DNA of 5,820 nt from Treponema sp. Its GTDB lineage: Bacteria > Spirochaetota > Spirochaetia > Treponematales > Breznakiellaceae. Each line of letters opens with the position of its first letter. Position 1 is the stretch's first letter. The stretch is taken from NCBI GenBank assembly GCA_031255875.1, contig JAIRRR010000173.1, positions 1-5,820 of the forward strand, given 5' to 3'. Below the pieces are notes generated by a model. That model was not told where the DNA came from, made no database searches, and saw only the letters and a program-made list of their open reading frames with translations. This document shows, one piece after another, positions 1 to 5,820 of the stretch. A program made the position numbers and the translations under genes.

Positions 1-201
1 CTGCCCGCCCGGTTTGTATATTCCTTTGGCGCCCGGCTCCGTAATTTTTTTCTGAGTAACGCGGAGCGGGACATCGAGCTTGCCTTTAAATACAACAAGG
101 CTTTCTGGAAATTCTGCGGTATTATGATGATAATTGCCCTGGCCCTTATTCCTATCGGGATTAGCCTCAGCATTTATCTATACATGGCGGGTTATTTCTA
201 G
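1..201 (+). CDS. C-terminal end of a small membrane protein of unknown function (5' end outside window)
   Basis: Frame 1 is open from the first base to a TAG at 199-201, giving 66 residues with no start, so this is the end of a gene that begins to the left. The visible part has an amphipathic, charged stretch (about residues 8-38, with repeated Arg/Lys/Glu and aromatics) followed by a strongly hydrophobic helix at about residues 41-64 (CGIMMIIALALIPIG and onward), ending in GYF. This looks like a cytoplasmic linker helix followed by a last transmembrane segment. The pattern loosely recalls small multi-helix membrane proteins of the DUF5362 type, but that is a guess from memory. The gene faces the DUF58 gene tail to tail, with 4 bases between the two stop codons. 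I do not recognise a specific function. Confidence 0.7.
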   Translation: MPARFVYSFGARLRNFFLSNAERDIELAFKYNKAFWKFCGIMMIIALALIPIGISLSIYLYMAGYF

Positions 202-212
202 CCCGCTAGCCC
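198..212. repeat. Short tandem CTAGCCC repeat carrying both convergent stop codons
   Basis: CTAGCCC occurs at 198-204 and again at 206-212, one base apart. The first copy contains the TAG of the plus-strand gene (199-201). The CTA of the second (206-208) is the TAG of DUF58 read on the minus strand. The whole intergenic space is the 4 bases between them. Confidence 0.5.
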
Positions 213-1552
213 AGCCTGATCCGCCTTGCCCGCACTCCCGCCCTGCGGGAGTAGAAGCGGGTGCATGTCTCGGCGGCTTCGTCCAGGTTTTCCCCCTCGT
301 ATAAAAAGAGCACGTCCGTCTCCCGCTCTTTCCCCCTCTTTTTCAGGAAACGGTCCAGGGCCGAATTCGCCGCTTCCGAACACGGCGGCGCGAGTACCAG
401 TACGGCGCGGTCCTCCGGGGCTTCGGGCAGTTCCGGCATGATGGCGGATTCCCCGGACTGCGGGGATCGGAGCGGCAGCGCTGCGGGGCAGGCGAGAAGG
501 GCGGCCAGTTCGGCGGGGCTTCCTGTCCGCGGGGGTTTCCCTCCGGTATAGCCCACGGCTATTTCCAGACCCCGGCCGGAGTATTCCATAACGAGGGCCA
601 GCGCGTTTTCGCAGAGCAGGTCAACGGCCCGGCGGCCCGTTTCGGCGGCACAGGCAGGGGAGCCGGTGCGCCTCGCGGCAAAACGCCCTGCGGGAAATAT
701 GCTTGCGTCGATCTGGGTGTCGATGAGCAGGACGAGTTTTGAATGGGGCGGCGGCTCGGGCTCGCCTTCCCGGATAAAAAGATCCCCGGCGTGGCCGTAA
801 AGTTTCCAGTTGATGCGCCTGGGATCGTCGCCGGGGATATAGGGCCGGTGGTCGATGAGGTTGTCGGTACGCATAAAGCGCGGCTGCGAGCGCTGCTCGG
901 CGCCCCCCGGGCGGAATTCGATGCTGAGCGGTTTTGGCGCGGGCTGGGGCAGGGAGAGGAAGCGCACGCCCGGCTCCCGGGGCAGGGAAAAAGCGGCCTG
1001 GAAAAAGCCGAAAATGTCGAGCACGAGGAGGCTGTCCTGCGGGCCGTGATAAGCGCCCCGTTTCGGCACTTTGAAGGGGCTGTAGCTGTTCTTTACGGCA
1101 TCGGGGTCGAAGACGTGGTGCAGCACCCTGCCGTCCCCGGTGGACAGGCGGATTTCATAGCGGATGAGTATTCCCGGAAAACGGAAGAATTTCCCCTCCC
1201 CTGCGGCGGAATGGGGCGCGGCAGGGCGGCGGGCGTATTCCCGGACGCAGAGCACGGCCCCCTGCCTGCCCGCCGGGGCGGATTCCGGGGACATCCGCGC
1301 GGAGAGGGAGCCGGCGCGGCGGCGGTGCGCCAGGGCAAGGACGAAAATCGCCAGAAAACTGTAGGCAAGGACCGCCAGCAATACCGCGCCCAAAAGGGTC
1401 AGCGCCAGCTCGCGGCGCAGAAACCCGGCAAGCAGGGACACGAGCGCTGTGGCGATTACCGGCAAAGCGGACGGCCGGGGCGCCGGGCAGGGCGGCGCGC
1501 GGATCCCCTGGAAAGGCGCGTCAGGAGGTTTTGACGCCCTCGATTCGCGCAA
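206..1552 (-). CDS. DUF58 (vWA-like) membrane protein, partner of the MoxR ATPase
   Basis: Predicted 448-residue inner-membrane protein. Residues 1-30 are Pro/Arg-rich, followed by two hydrophobic segments (about 31-45 and 49-75) closed by HRRR. A beta-rich middle region follows, then the diagnostic DUF58 block at about 234-266, including RPYIPGDDPRRINWKLYG and FIREGEPE. The C-terminal half should be a vWA-like fold starting with the strand LVLLIDTQ (273-280). The metal-site motif is degenerate: D278 is kept, but the usual D-x-S-x-S reads D-T-Q-I-D, and the later strand LVLAPP (385-390) lacks the Asp often found there. The TTG start at 1550-1552 is chosen because GGGAG lies 7 bases upstream. 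It makes the gene overlap moxR by 32 bases, which suggests coupled translation. A downstream TTG at residue 30 has no ribosome binding site. DUF58 proteins are commonly encoded beside MoxR ATPases and are thought to be their clients or partners at the envelope; no reaction is established. This is the last gene of the block. Confidence 0.88.
   Translation of the reverse strand: MRESRASKPPDAPFQGIRAPPCPAPRPSALPVIATALVSLLAGFLRRELALTLLGAVLLAVLAYSFLAIFVLALAHRRRAGSLSARMSPESAPAGRQGAVLCVREYARRPAAPHSAAGEGKFFRFPGILIRYEIRLSTGDGRVLHHVFDPDAVKNSYSPFKVPKRGAYHGPQDSLLVLDIFGFFQAAFSLPREPGVRFLSLPQPAPKPLSIEFRPGGAEQRSQPRFMRTDNLIDHRPYIPGDDPRRINWKLYGHAGDLFIREGEPEPPPHSKLVLLIDTQIDASIFPAGRFAARRTGSPACAAETGRRAVDLLCENALALVMEYSGRGLEIAVGYTGGKPPRTGSPAELAALLACPAALPLRSPQSGESAIMPELPEAPEDRAVLVLAPPCSEAANSALDRFLKKRGKERETDVLFLYEGENLDEAAETCTRFYSRRAGVRARRIRLG
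229..261. terminator. Candidate bidirectional hairpin at the convergent gene ends (no T run)
   Basis: ACTCCCGC (234-241) pairs perfectly with GCGGGAGT (245-252) across a 3-base loop, and CCCGC (229-233) pairs with GCGGG (257-261) across a 4-base bulge, giving up to 13 base pairs, mostly G-C. It lies 28 bases after the stop of the plus-strand gene and inside the last codons of DUF58 (about residues 431-442). The position suits a terminator for the plus-strand transcript, but no T run follows on either strand. It may therefore be a factor-assisted stop, an RNA-stabilising hairpin, or chance in GC-rich, Arg-rich coding sequence. Confidence 0.3.
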
Positions 1553-2468
1553 GGCAGATCTCCCGTATCAGTTTATCGCCCCCGGAACGGGGGTCCCTCA
1601 GCTTGAACCTGTGGAGGAGGACGGGCGCGGCCAGCGCGACAATATCCTCGTCGGTGATGTAGTTCCTGCCCTTTACCAGCGCCGTCGCCTTGGCGGCTTT
1701 CAGGAAATGCAGGCCCGCCCTTGGGGAGGCCCCCAGGAGGAAGTTCCGGTGGATGCGGGTGTCCCGGACAATATCCGCAATGGCGTCCCTTAACGACGGA
1801 TGGCAGTACACCGCCTCCGCCGCCCTTTGCGCTTCGAGAAAATCCGCCGCATAAATCGCCGGTTCCAGGCGGCCCAGCGCGTGTTCCGCAGGGTCTTCGT
1901 CCAGTATGGCGAGTTCCGATTCCCGGTCCGGGTAGCCCAGGGAAAGGCGCATCATAAAGCGGTCCAGCTGGGCTGCGGGAAGGGGGAAGGTTCCCTCGCT
2001 TTCTATGGGGTTCTGGGTGGCGATTACGAAGAACGGCTCGGGGGGGGCGTGGGTTGTCATGCCTATGGTAACCTGGCGTTCCGCCATTACTTCCAGGAGG
2101 GCGGACTGCACCTTGGGGGTGGTCCGGTTTATTTCATCGGCAAGGACGATGTTTGCCAGCACGGGGCCCGGAACAAAACGGAAGGAACGGGTGTCGGGGT
2201 CAAAGACATCGACCCCGGTAATGTCGTAGGGGAGCAGATCCGGGGTGAACTGGATGCGCTTGAAGAGCATGGCTTTCCCGTCCGGGGCGGCGATAAGGCG
2301 GGCGAAGGTTTTCGCCACCGTTGTCTTGCCAAGGCCGGGATTGTCCTCGATAAGCACATGCCCCCCGGCCAAAACCGCTGCGGTCAGAAGTTCGAGGAAT
2401 TCCCGCTTTCCCTTGATAACCGCCCCCGCGCCGTCGATAAGGGCGCGGGCGGCTTCCGCTCCGTTCAT
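1521..2468 (-). CDS. MoxR-family AAA+ ATPase (AAA_3)
   Basis: A complete 315-residue protein of typical MoxR length. Visible motifs in order: Walker A at 41-50 (EDNPGLGKTT, with K48 and T49), a MoxR-type insert around FTPDLLPYDITG (74-85), Walker B at 107-115 (IVLADEINR, with D111 and E112), sensor 1 in ATQNP (150-154, N153), the conserved SEGTFPLPAAQLDRF (157-171) with probable arginine finger R170, sensor 2 in SPRAG (248-252, R250), and a helical lid to the C terminus. MoxR ATPases are thought to hexamerise in the cytoplasm and remodel or mature partner proteins, often vWA or DUF58 proteins; the immediate partner here is the overlapping DUF58 gene. No Shine-Dalgarno sequence precedes the ATG. 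Instead, a promoter places the predicted transcript start on the ATG itself. No in-frame alternative start is apparent nearby, and the N terminus fits the family. Substrate unknown. Confidence 0.95.
   Translation of the reverse strand: MNGAEAARALIDGAGAVIKGKREFLELLTAAVLAGGHVLIEDNPGLGKTTVAKTFARLIAAPDGKAMLFKRIQFTPDLLPYDITGVDVFDPDTRSFRFVPGPVLANIVLADEINRTTPKVQSALLEVMAERQVTIGMTTHAPPEPFFVIATQNPIESEGTFPLPAAQLDRFMMRLSLGYPDRESELAILDEDPAEHALGRLEPAIYAADFLEAQRAAEAVYCHPSLRDAIADIVRDTRIHRNFLLGASPRAGLHFLKAAKATALVKGRNYITDEDIVALAAPVLLHRFKLRDPRSGGDKLIREICLARIEGVKTS
1560..1564 (-). promoter_or_regulatory. Ribosome binding site deciding the DUF58 TTG start
   Basis: GGGAG on the minus strand lies inside the end of moxR, 7 bases before the TTG at 1552-1550. 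It is the only good Shine-Dalgarno match near the DUF58 N terminus, and it supports the 32-base overlap and the rare TTG start. Confidence 0.55.
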
Positions 2469-2474
2469 AGGGGA

Positions 2475-2503
2475 ATCATAGCGGCAGGGAGCGTATTTTT
2501 CAA
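2475..2503 (-). promoter_or_regulatory. Sigma70-type promoter for moxR, predicted leaderless start
   Basis: On the minus strand, TTGAAA (2503-2498, five of six matches to TTGACA) is followed by exactly 17 bases and then TATGAT (2480-2475, five of six matches to TATAAT). Six bases (TCCCCT) then lead to the moxR ATG at 2468. Normal spacing puts the transcript start at or within a base or so of the A of that ATG. The element is an AT-rich patch in otherwise GC-rich DNA and sits in the only sizeable gap of the minus-strand block. It would give MoxR-DUF58 its own transcript besides read-through from ABC-F. Confidence 0.7.
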
Positions 2504-2514
2504 GGGACCGCGCT

Positions 2515-2552
2515 ACAGGGGGCGGAACCCCCGCAGGGGGCGGGAGCCCTGT
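2515..2552 (-). repeat. GC-rich repeat and hairpin region upstream of the moxR promoter
   Basis: A 10-base direct repeat (CAGGGGGCGG on the plus strand) lies at 2516-2525 and 2534-2543, 18 bases apart. Between the copies, CCCCC at 2528-2532 can pair with the G5 of either copy: with 2518-2522 (5-base loop) or with 2536-2540 (3-base loop). Outer arms ACAGGG (2515-2520) and CCCTGT (2547-2552) are also perfectly complementary. No T run follows on either strand beyond TTT, so it is not a normal intrinsic terminator. It begins 11 bases upstream of the -35 box and 9 bases past the ABC-F stop, so it could be a protein-binding site, an mRNA 3'-end structure or an attenuating hairpin for read-through. 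Confidence 0.5.
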
Positions 2553-2561
2553 TTCGCCCGT

Positions 2562-4604
2562 CTATTCCCTTGCCCGCGCCAGCTCCTCCGCCCTGGACTC
2601 CCATTCGCGGCTTTTGGCGGCCAGCGCGACCAGCGCCGCGTCAAGCCCGGCCTTGGCCGCGCGGGCCTTTTCCCCGCTGCTGTAAACTTCCGGCCTTCCA
2701 AGCTCGGCCTCCAGCGCGGCCTTTTCCGTTTCCAGGGCCTCAATCTCCGCGAGAACTTCCGCTTCCCGCCGTTCCAGCCTGCGGATGAGCGCCTGCTTCT
2801 GTTTGAGCGCCTCCCGCTGCCCGGCCGCGCTTAAAACAGGGCCCGGCCCTGCCTTTGCCGGGATAGCCCGGGGCGGAGCTGCCGGGGAAGCGCCCGTTCC
2901 GGCGGCATTTGTTTTGGCGGCGCTGTTGCCGCCGGCAGTTTCCCGCTCAAGGCGTTCCAGGTAGTAGGCGTAGTTCCCGTAAAACAAACGGTGTTTGCCC
3001 GGGCCCTGGGGCGTTCCGGGAGAGGCGGCCTCTGCGGCGCTCAGTTCCAGGGTTTTTGTCGAAAGGGCCTCCATAAAGGCGCGGTCGTGCGAGACAAAGA
3101 TCACGGTCCCGGAAAACTTTTTCAGGGTTTCCAGAAAGATGTCCTTGGAGTAGATGTCCAGGTGGTTTGTCGGCTCGTCCAGTATCAGGAGGTTCACGGG
3201 CCTGAGGAGCATCTTGAGCAGGGCGAGGCGGCTTTTCTCCCCCCCGGACAGAACCGAAACGCCTTTATAGATGTCGTCCCCCCGGAAGAGAAAGGCGCCC
3301 AGCATGTCCCGTATTCTGGGGATAAGCGCGGCGGGCGCCCCGGCTTCCGCGAACTCCAGCACGGTCTGCGCCCGGCCGTCCGCCGTAATGCCGGCCAGGG
3401 CCTCGGCGGCGTCCTGGGAAAAATAGCCCGGGGCGATACCGGCGCCGTACTGGACCGATCCCTGGTATCCGGTGTCCGCGCCGGCGAGGATGCGGAGCAG
3501 GGTGGTTTTGCCCGCGCCGTTACGGCCGACCACTACCAGGCGCTCCCCGGAATCGAGGTCCAGATCGAGGCCGTCGAGTACCCGGCGCTCGCCGTAAGCC
3601 TTGCCGACGCCCCGCAGCGTGAGCGCGATACGGCCCGAATGGGGCGGCGGGGGGAAACTGATGCTGATCCTCTTGAGGGATTCGGGGATCTCTATCCGCT
3701 CCATCTTTTCAAGCTTCTTGACCCGTTCCTGCACAAAGGCGGCCTTGCTTGCCTTGTAGCGGAATCGGTTGATAATGCTTTCCAGCCTGGCAATTTCCTC
3801 CTGCTGTTCCGCGTAGCGTTTAAGCAGGCTGTCAATATCGGCCTGGCGCGTCTTTTCGTAATCGCTGTAATTCCCCGCGTAGCGCTTCAGGCTGCCCCGG
3901 AAAAGCTCGTAAACCTCGTTGACGGTAACGTCCAGAAAGTAGCGGTCGTGCGATACAAGGAGATAGCCGCCGCTAAAGGACCGGAGCCAGTCTTCCAGCC
4001 AGGCGCGGGCCTCTATGTCCAGATAGTTGGTGGGCTCGTCGAGGAGCAGGATGTCGGGAGCTTCCAGAAGCACCTTTGCCAGGGCTATGCGCATCTGCCA
4101 GCCGCCGGAAAATTCCTCCGCCTTCCGGTCCAGGTCGGCTTCAGCAAAGCCCAGGCCCGCAAGCACCGCCGAAATCGCCTGCGCCCTGTTGTAGTAGCCG
4201 GAATTTTCCACAGCCTCGTGAAGCCGGCAGTACTCGTCCAGCAGGGGTTTTGTTTTGCCGGCGTCGCTTTTCACGGTTTCCAGGACGCGGCCCACCGCTT
4301 CCATCTCGTCAAGCAGCAGGGCGATACTGCTGTAGGCCGTCTCGGCTTCTTCCCTCAGAGTCCTTCCCGCATGCACGATTCCCGACTGGGGCAGGTACGA
4401 GACTCGGCTTCCCTTCTGGATCGCCCGCTCCCCCGAGTCGGCCTTAAGGTTCCCGGCAATAACCTTCATCAGCGTGGACTTACCCGAGCCGTTCGCCCCG
4501 GCCAGGGCGGCCCGCGAGCCGGAGGCCAAATTCAGGCCCACGTCTTTGAGTATGTCCCGGTCCCCGAAGGCGAGCGACACCTTGGTAAATTGTACAAAAG
4601 CCAT
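2562..4604 (-). CDS. ABC-F ATPase, YdiF-like, with C-terminal coiled-coil extension
   Basis: A complete 680-residue protein with two ABC domains and no membrane segments, so a soluble ABC-F protein and not a transporter. ABC1: Walker A at 36-44 (GANGSGKST), Q-loop YLPQ (70-73), signature FSGGW (165-169), Walker B with DEPTNYLD (189-196), H-loop SHD (218-220). The linker between the domains (about 240-315) is charged and helical and corresponds to the tRNA-contacting linker of the family. ABC2: Walker A at 360-368 (GRNGAGKTT), YFSQ (394-397), LSGGE (452-456), DEPTNHLD (476-483), SHD (505-507). All catalytic residues are present, including both Walker B glutamates (E190 and E477). Residues 556-595 are Ala/Gly/Pro-rich, and 596-680 form a Lys/Glu/Ala-rich coiled coil. 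Family members bind the ribosomal E site and relieve stalled or antibiotic-blocked translation; the exact role here is unknown. A resistance role cannot be read from sequence. The start is 7 bases after the SH3 gene stop, with AGGGA overlapping that stop. Confidence 0.95.
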   Translation of the reverse strand: MAFVQFTKVSLAFGDRDILKDVGLNLASGSRAALAGANGSGKSTLMKVIAGNLKADSGERAIQKGSRVSYLPQSGIVHAGRTLREEAETAYSSIALLLDEMEAVGRVLETVKSDAGKTKPLLDEYCRLHEAVENSGYYNRAQAISAVLAGLGFAEADLDRKAEEFSGGWQMRIALAKVLLEAPDILLLDEPTNYLDIEARAWLEDWLRSFSGGYLLVSHDRYFLDVTVNEVYELFRGSLKRYAGNYSDYEKTRQADIDSLLKRYAEQQEEIARLESIINRFRYKASKAAFVQERVKKLEKMERIEIPESLKRISISFPPPPHSGRIALTLRGVGKAYGERRVLDGLDLDLDSGERLVVVGRNGAGKTTLLRILAGADTGYQGSVQYGAGIAPGYFSQDAAEALAGITADGRAQTVLEFAEAGAPAALIPRIRDMLGAFLFRGDDIYKGVSVLSGGEKSRLALLKMLLRPVNLLILDEPTNHLDIYSKDIFLETLKKFSGTVIFVSHDRAFMEALSTKTLELSAAEAASPGTPQGPGKHRLFYGNYAYYLERLERETAGGNSAAKTNAAGTGASPAAPPRAIPAKAGPGPVLSAAGQREALKQKQALIRRLERREAEVLAEIEALETEKAALEAELGRPEVYSSGEKARAAKAGLDAALVALAAKSREWESRAEELARARE

Positions 4605-4608
4605 TTCG

Positions 4609-4613
4609 TCCCT
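4609..4613 (-). promoter_or_regulatory. Ribosome binding site of ABC-F overlapping the SH3 gene stop codon
   Basis: AGGGA on the minus strand shares its first bases with the TAG stop of the SH3 gene (4614-4612) and lies 4 bases before the ABC-F ATG (4604-4602). This arrangement favours ribosomes re-initiating after finishing the SH3 gene. The spacing is a little short. Confidence 0.6.
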
Positions 4614-5820
4614 ATTTGTAGAAATAGATGATCATGGGGGAAGATGAGCGCCTGGCTACCGTTATTCCGTCGATACTTTCCCGGCCCGCGTATTCGAGCC
4701 GCAGCCCCTGCGAATCCAGGGTGTAGAGGAAGTGGACCGGGAAACCGCCGGCCCCCCCGCCGTCGAAGCGGAGGGTAAGAGCCCCGCCGTACAGGGCTTC
4801 CAGGGACGGCCCAAGGAAAAGCCGCATTTCCACACCGCCGGAATCGAGGGTCCCCGGCGGGATGATCTGGGGTATGAGCAGGGAATTCCCCTCCCAGATA
4901 AACCGGCCGTTGGCGGTAAAGGAAAGCGTCCCGTAATTGCTGCTGGTAAAGCGGGGCCCCTGGGCAACCAGATTCTGATACAGGGCGTTCCGGCGCTCGG
5001 TCTCCTGCACGATAATATTCTCGGGGCTCGATGGCAGGGTGACAAAGAGCAGGGTCCGCAGGGCCCCCCCATCGCCGGAATACTGCACCGCCAGGAGGGA
5101 TTCCGAGCGCAGGGTCATTTGCAGGGGAGCGCCCTCGAAATGCCAGGTACGGCTTCCGTCCCGCCTGATGCTCGTATACGAGAAAGTCCGGTCAAGCCCC
5201 GCCGTATGGATACGGGCCAGACCCGATTCCTGCCCCGGAAGGAACTGCCATTTTCTGCCCAGCTCCTCGATATCGATTTTGCCCGAGGCGGCCATGATCC
5301 CGTAGGATTCAGGGTACCAGTCGCGGGAGAGCACGAATTCCAGATCCGGGTCTTCCGCGTTTTCTGTTTCGGCGCTGCCCGCGCTCAGGGGGCCGCCCGC
5401 GTGTTCAAAGATTCTGAGCCGGTAGGAAAAGCAATACCCCGTGCTGCCGTCCCTGGCAAGCACCTTGTACCAGTCCCCGGGCAGGGGGTCCCCGGTGGTA
5501 CTGATGGCGGGGCTGCCCTGGCTTTTGGCAAGTATTTTGACGATTTCCCCGGCGCGCAGGCGGTAAACCCGCCGGGAACCGTTGTCGGTTTCCTCCCGGA
5601 TGGGCAGCCCGTCCTGCAAGGTTTCCGCGTAGGACAGGGCGTATTCCCCGAATTCCCCGGCGCGTCTCAAGGCCGCGCTTCTATTGCCTGCGAATTCCAG
5701 CAGGGGGAGGGGGATCTCAAATTTATCCAGGCCGTCCCGCCTGGTGGCCCGGTAGGCTTCGGGTATGCCCGCCACCCACACGTTGTCGATATTGGAACGG
5801 ATATACACCGGCAGGATGGT
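4612..5820 (-). CDS. SH3-domain (SH3b-like) protein, N terminus beyond the window; probable envelope or lipoprotein
   Basis: The reading frame is open to the last base of the window: four codons (T-I-L-P) precede the GTG at 5806-5808, so that GTG is most likely an internal valine and the true start lies to the right. There are 402 visible residues. Counting from the window edge, a bacterial SH3-like domain spans about 62-139, with GLPIREE (71-77), a basic strand into RAGEIVKIL, GDWYKVLARDG (115-125) and GYCFSYRLRIF (128-138); this fold often binds peptidoglycan or acts as a spacer in exported proteins. The region from about 160 to 402 is rich in beta-strand-like stretches, aromatics and Gly, with no enzyme motif that I recognise, and ends in IIYFYK. 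I recall similar SH3 proteins annotated as lipoproteins in treponemes, but the signal peptide or lipobox that would show this is outside the window. It is first in the visible gene order and probably coupled to ABC-F. Confidence 0.8.
   Translation of the reverse strand, partial: TILPVYIRSNIDNVWVAGIPEAYRATRRDGLDKFEIPLPLLEFAGNRSAALRRAGEFGEYALSYAETLQDGLPIREETDNGSRRVYRLRAGEIVKILAKSQGSPAISTTGDPLPGDWYKVLARDGSTGYCFSYRLRIFEHAGGPLSAGSAETENAEDPDLEFVLSRDWYPESYGIMAASGKIDIEELGRKWQFLPGQESGLARIHTAGLDRTFSYTSIRRDGSRTWHFEGAPLQMTLRSESLLAVQYSGDGGALRTLLFVTLPSSPENIIVQETERRNALYQNLVAQGPRFTSSNYGTLSFTANGRFIWEGNSLLIPQIIPPGTLDSGGVEMRLFLGPSLEALYGGALTLRFDGGGAGGFPVHFLYTLDSQGLRLEYAGRESIDGITVARRSSSPMIIYFYK

Noticed and set aside
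1463..1465. TTG at DUF58 residue 30 as an alternative start
   Set aside because: It would begin right at the first membrane helix, but no Shine-Dalgarno sequence precedes it, whereas the upstream TTG has GGGAG at good spacing.
743..1534. A 263-codon plus-strand open frame antisense to DUF58
   Set aside because: It is a shadow of the DUF58 gene, with an Arg/Gly-rich translation and no family features.
2465..2479. A tiny minus-strand ORF (M-I-P-L-stop) whose TGA overlaps the moxR ATG, suggesting a leader peptide
   Set aside because: Its ATG is part of the TATGAT -10 box and would not be transcribed from that promoter. It also has no ribosome site.
2515..2552. Intrinsic terminator after ABC-F
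   Set aside because: The stem is strong, but on the minus strand it is followed by AGCGCGG with no T run, so I list it only as a structured repeat.
1800..2834. A 344-codon plus-strand open frame spanning moxR, the gap and the ABC-F end
   Set aside because: It runs antisense across two real genes and shows no recognisable motif, so it is a shadow frame.
2991..4631. A 546-codon open frame on the plus strand, antisense to ABC-F
   Set aside because: It mirrors a clear ABC-F gene with all motifs intact. In GC-rich DNA the opposite strand is often open by codon bias. Its translation shows no domain and has the composition of a shadow frame.
5806..5808. GTG as the start of the SH3 protein
   Set aside because: The frame is open upstream to the window edge (T-I-L-P), there is no room to see a ribosome site, and an exported protein should have a signal peptide before this point.
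1..5820. A mobile element, defence island, CRISPR array or tRNA in the window
   Set aside because: No transposase, integrase, regularly spaced repeat array, cloverleaf or composition break was seen. A MoxR-type ATPase and an ABC-F protein alone do not indicate a defence system.

Overview
The window is high in G+C (roughly 60% by eye) and densely coded. It holds one gene end on the plus strand and four tightly packed genes on the minus strand. The SH3-type protein at the right edge and the YdiF-like ABC-F protein remind me of treponeme-type spirochaetes (Spirochaetota), including gut lineages. That is a remembered resemblance, not a search result, and I hold it at moderate-to-low confidence. 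No rRNA, tRNA, CRISPR array, insertion sequence, integrase or phage gene is visible, and codon and base composition look even throughout.

Layout, left to right. (1) Positions 1-201, plus strand: the last 66 codons of a small membrane protein. (2) Four bases later the minus-strand block ends head-on with a DUF58 membrane protein (206-1552). (3) Immediately upstream of it in the minus-strand direction lies a MoxR-family AAA+ ATPase (1521-2468), overlapping the DUF58 start by 32 bases. (4) A 93-base gap (2469-2561) holds a GC-rich repeat/hairpin and a near-consensus sigma70-type promoter. (5) An ABC-F ATPase with a C-terminal coiled coil (2562-4604). (6) An SH3-domain protein (4612-5820) whose beginning lies outside the window. 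The minus-strand transcription order is SH3 protein, ABC-F, MoxR, DUF58.

How they may work together. MoxR plus DUF58 is a recurrent pair in which the AAA+ ATPase is thought to act as a chaperone for a membrane-bound, vWA-like DUF58 partner at the cell envelope. The pair stands alone here: the vWA/Bat genes that often follow do not, because the operon stops against a convergent gene. The SH3 protein and ABC-F protein look translationally coupled, since the ABC-F ribosome binding site overlaps the SH3 stop codon. Whether the two halves share a function is unknown. The promoter inside the 93-base gap suggests the MoxR-DUF58 pair is also transcribed independently.

The most notable observation is the promoter geometry: TTGAAA, a 17-bp spacer, TATGAT, then six bases to the moxR ATG. 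This predicts transcription starting on the A of the start codon, a leaderless mRNA, which fits the absence of any Shine-Dalgarno sequence there. Nothing else in the window clearly amounts to a new multi-gene system.
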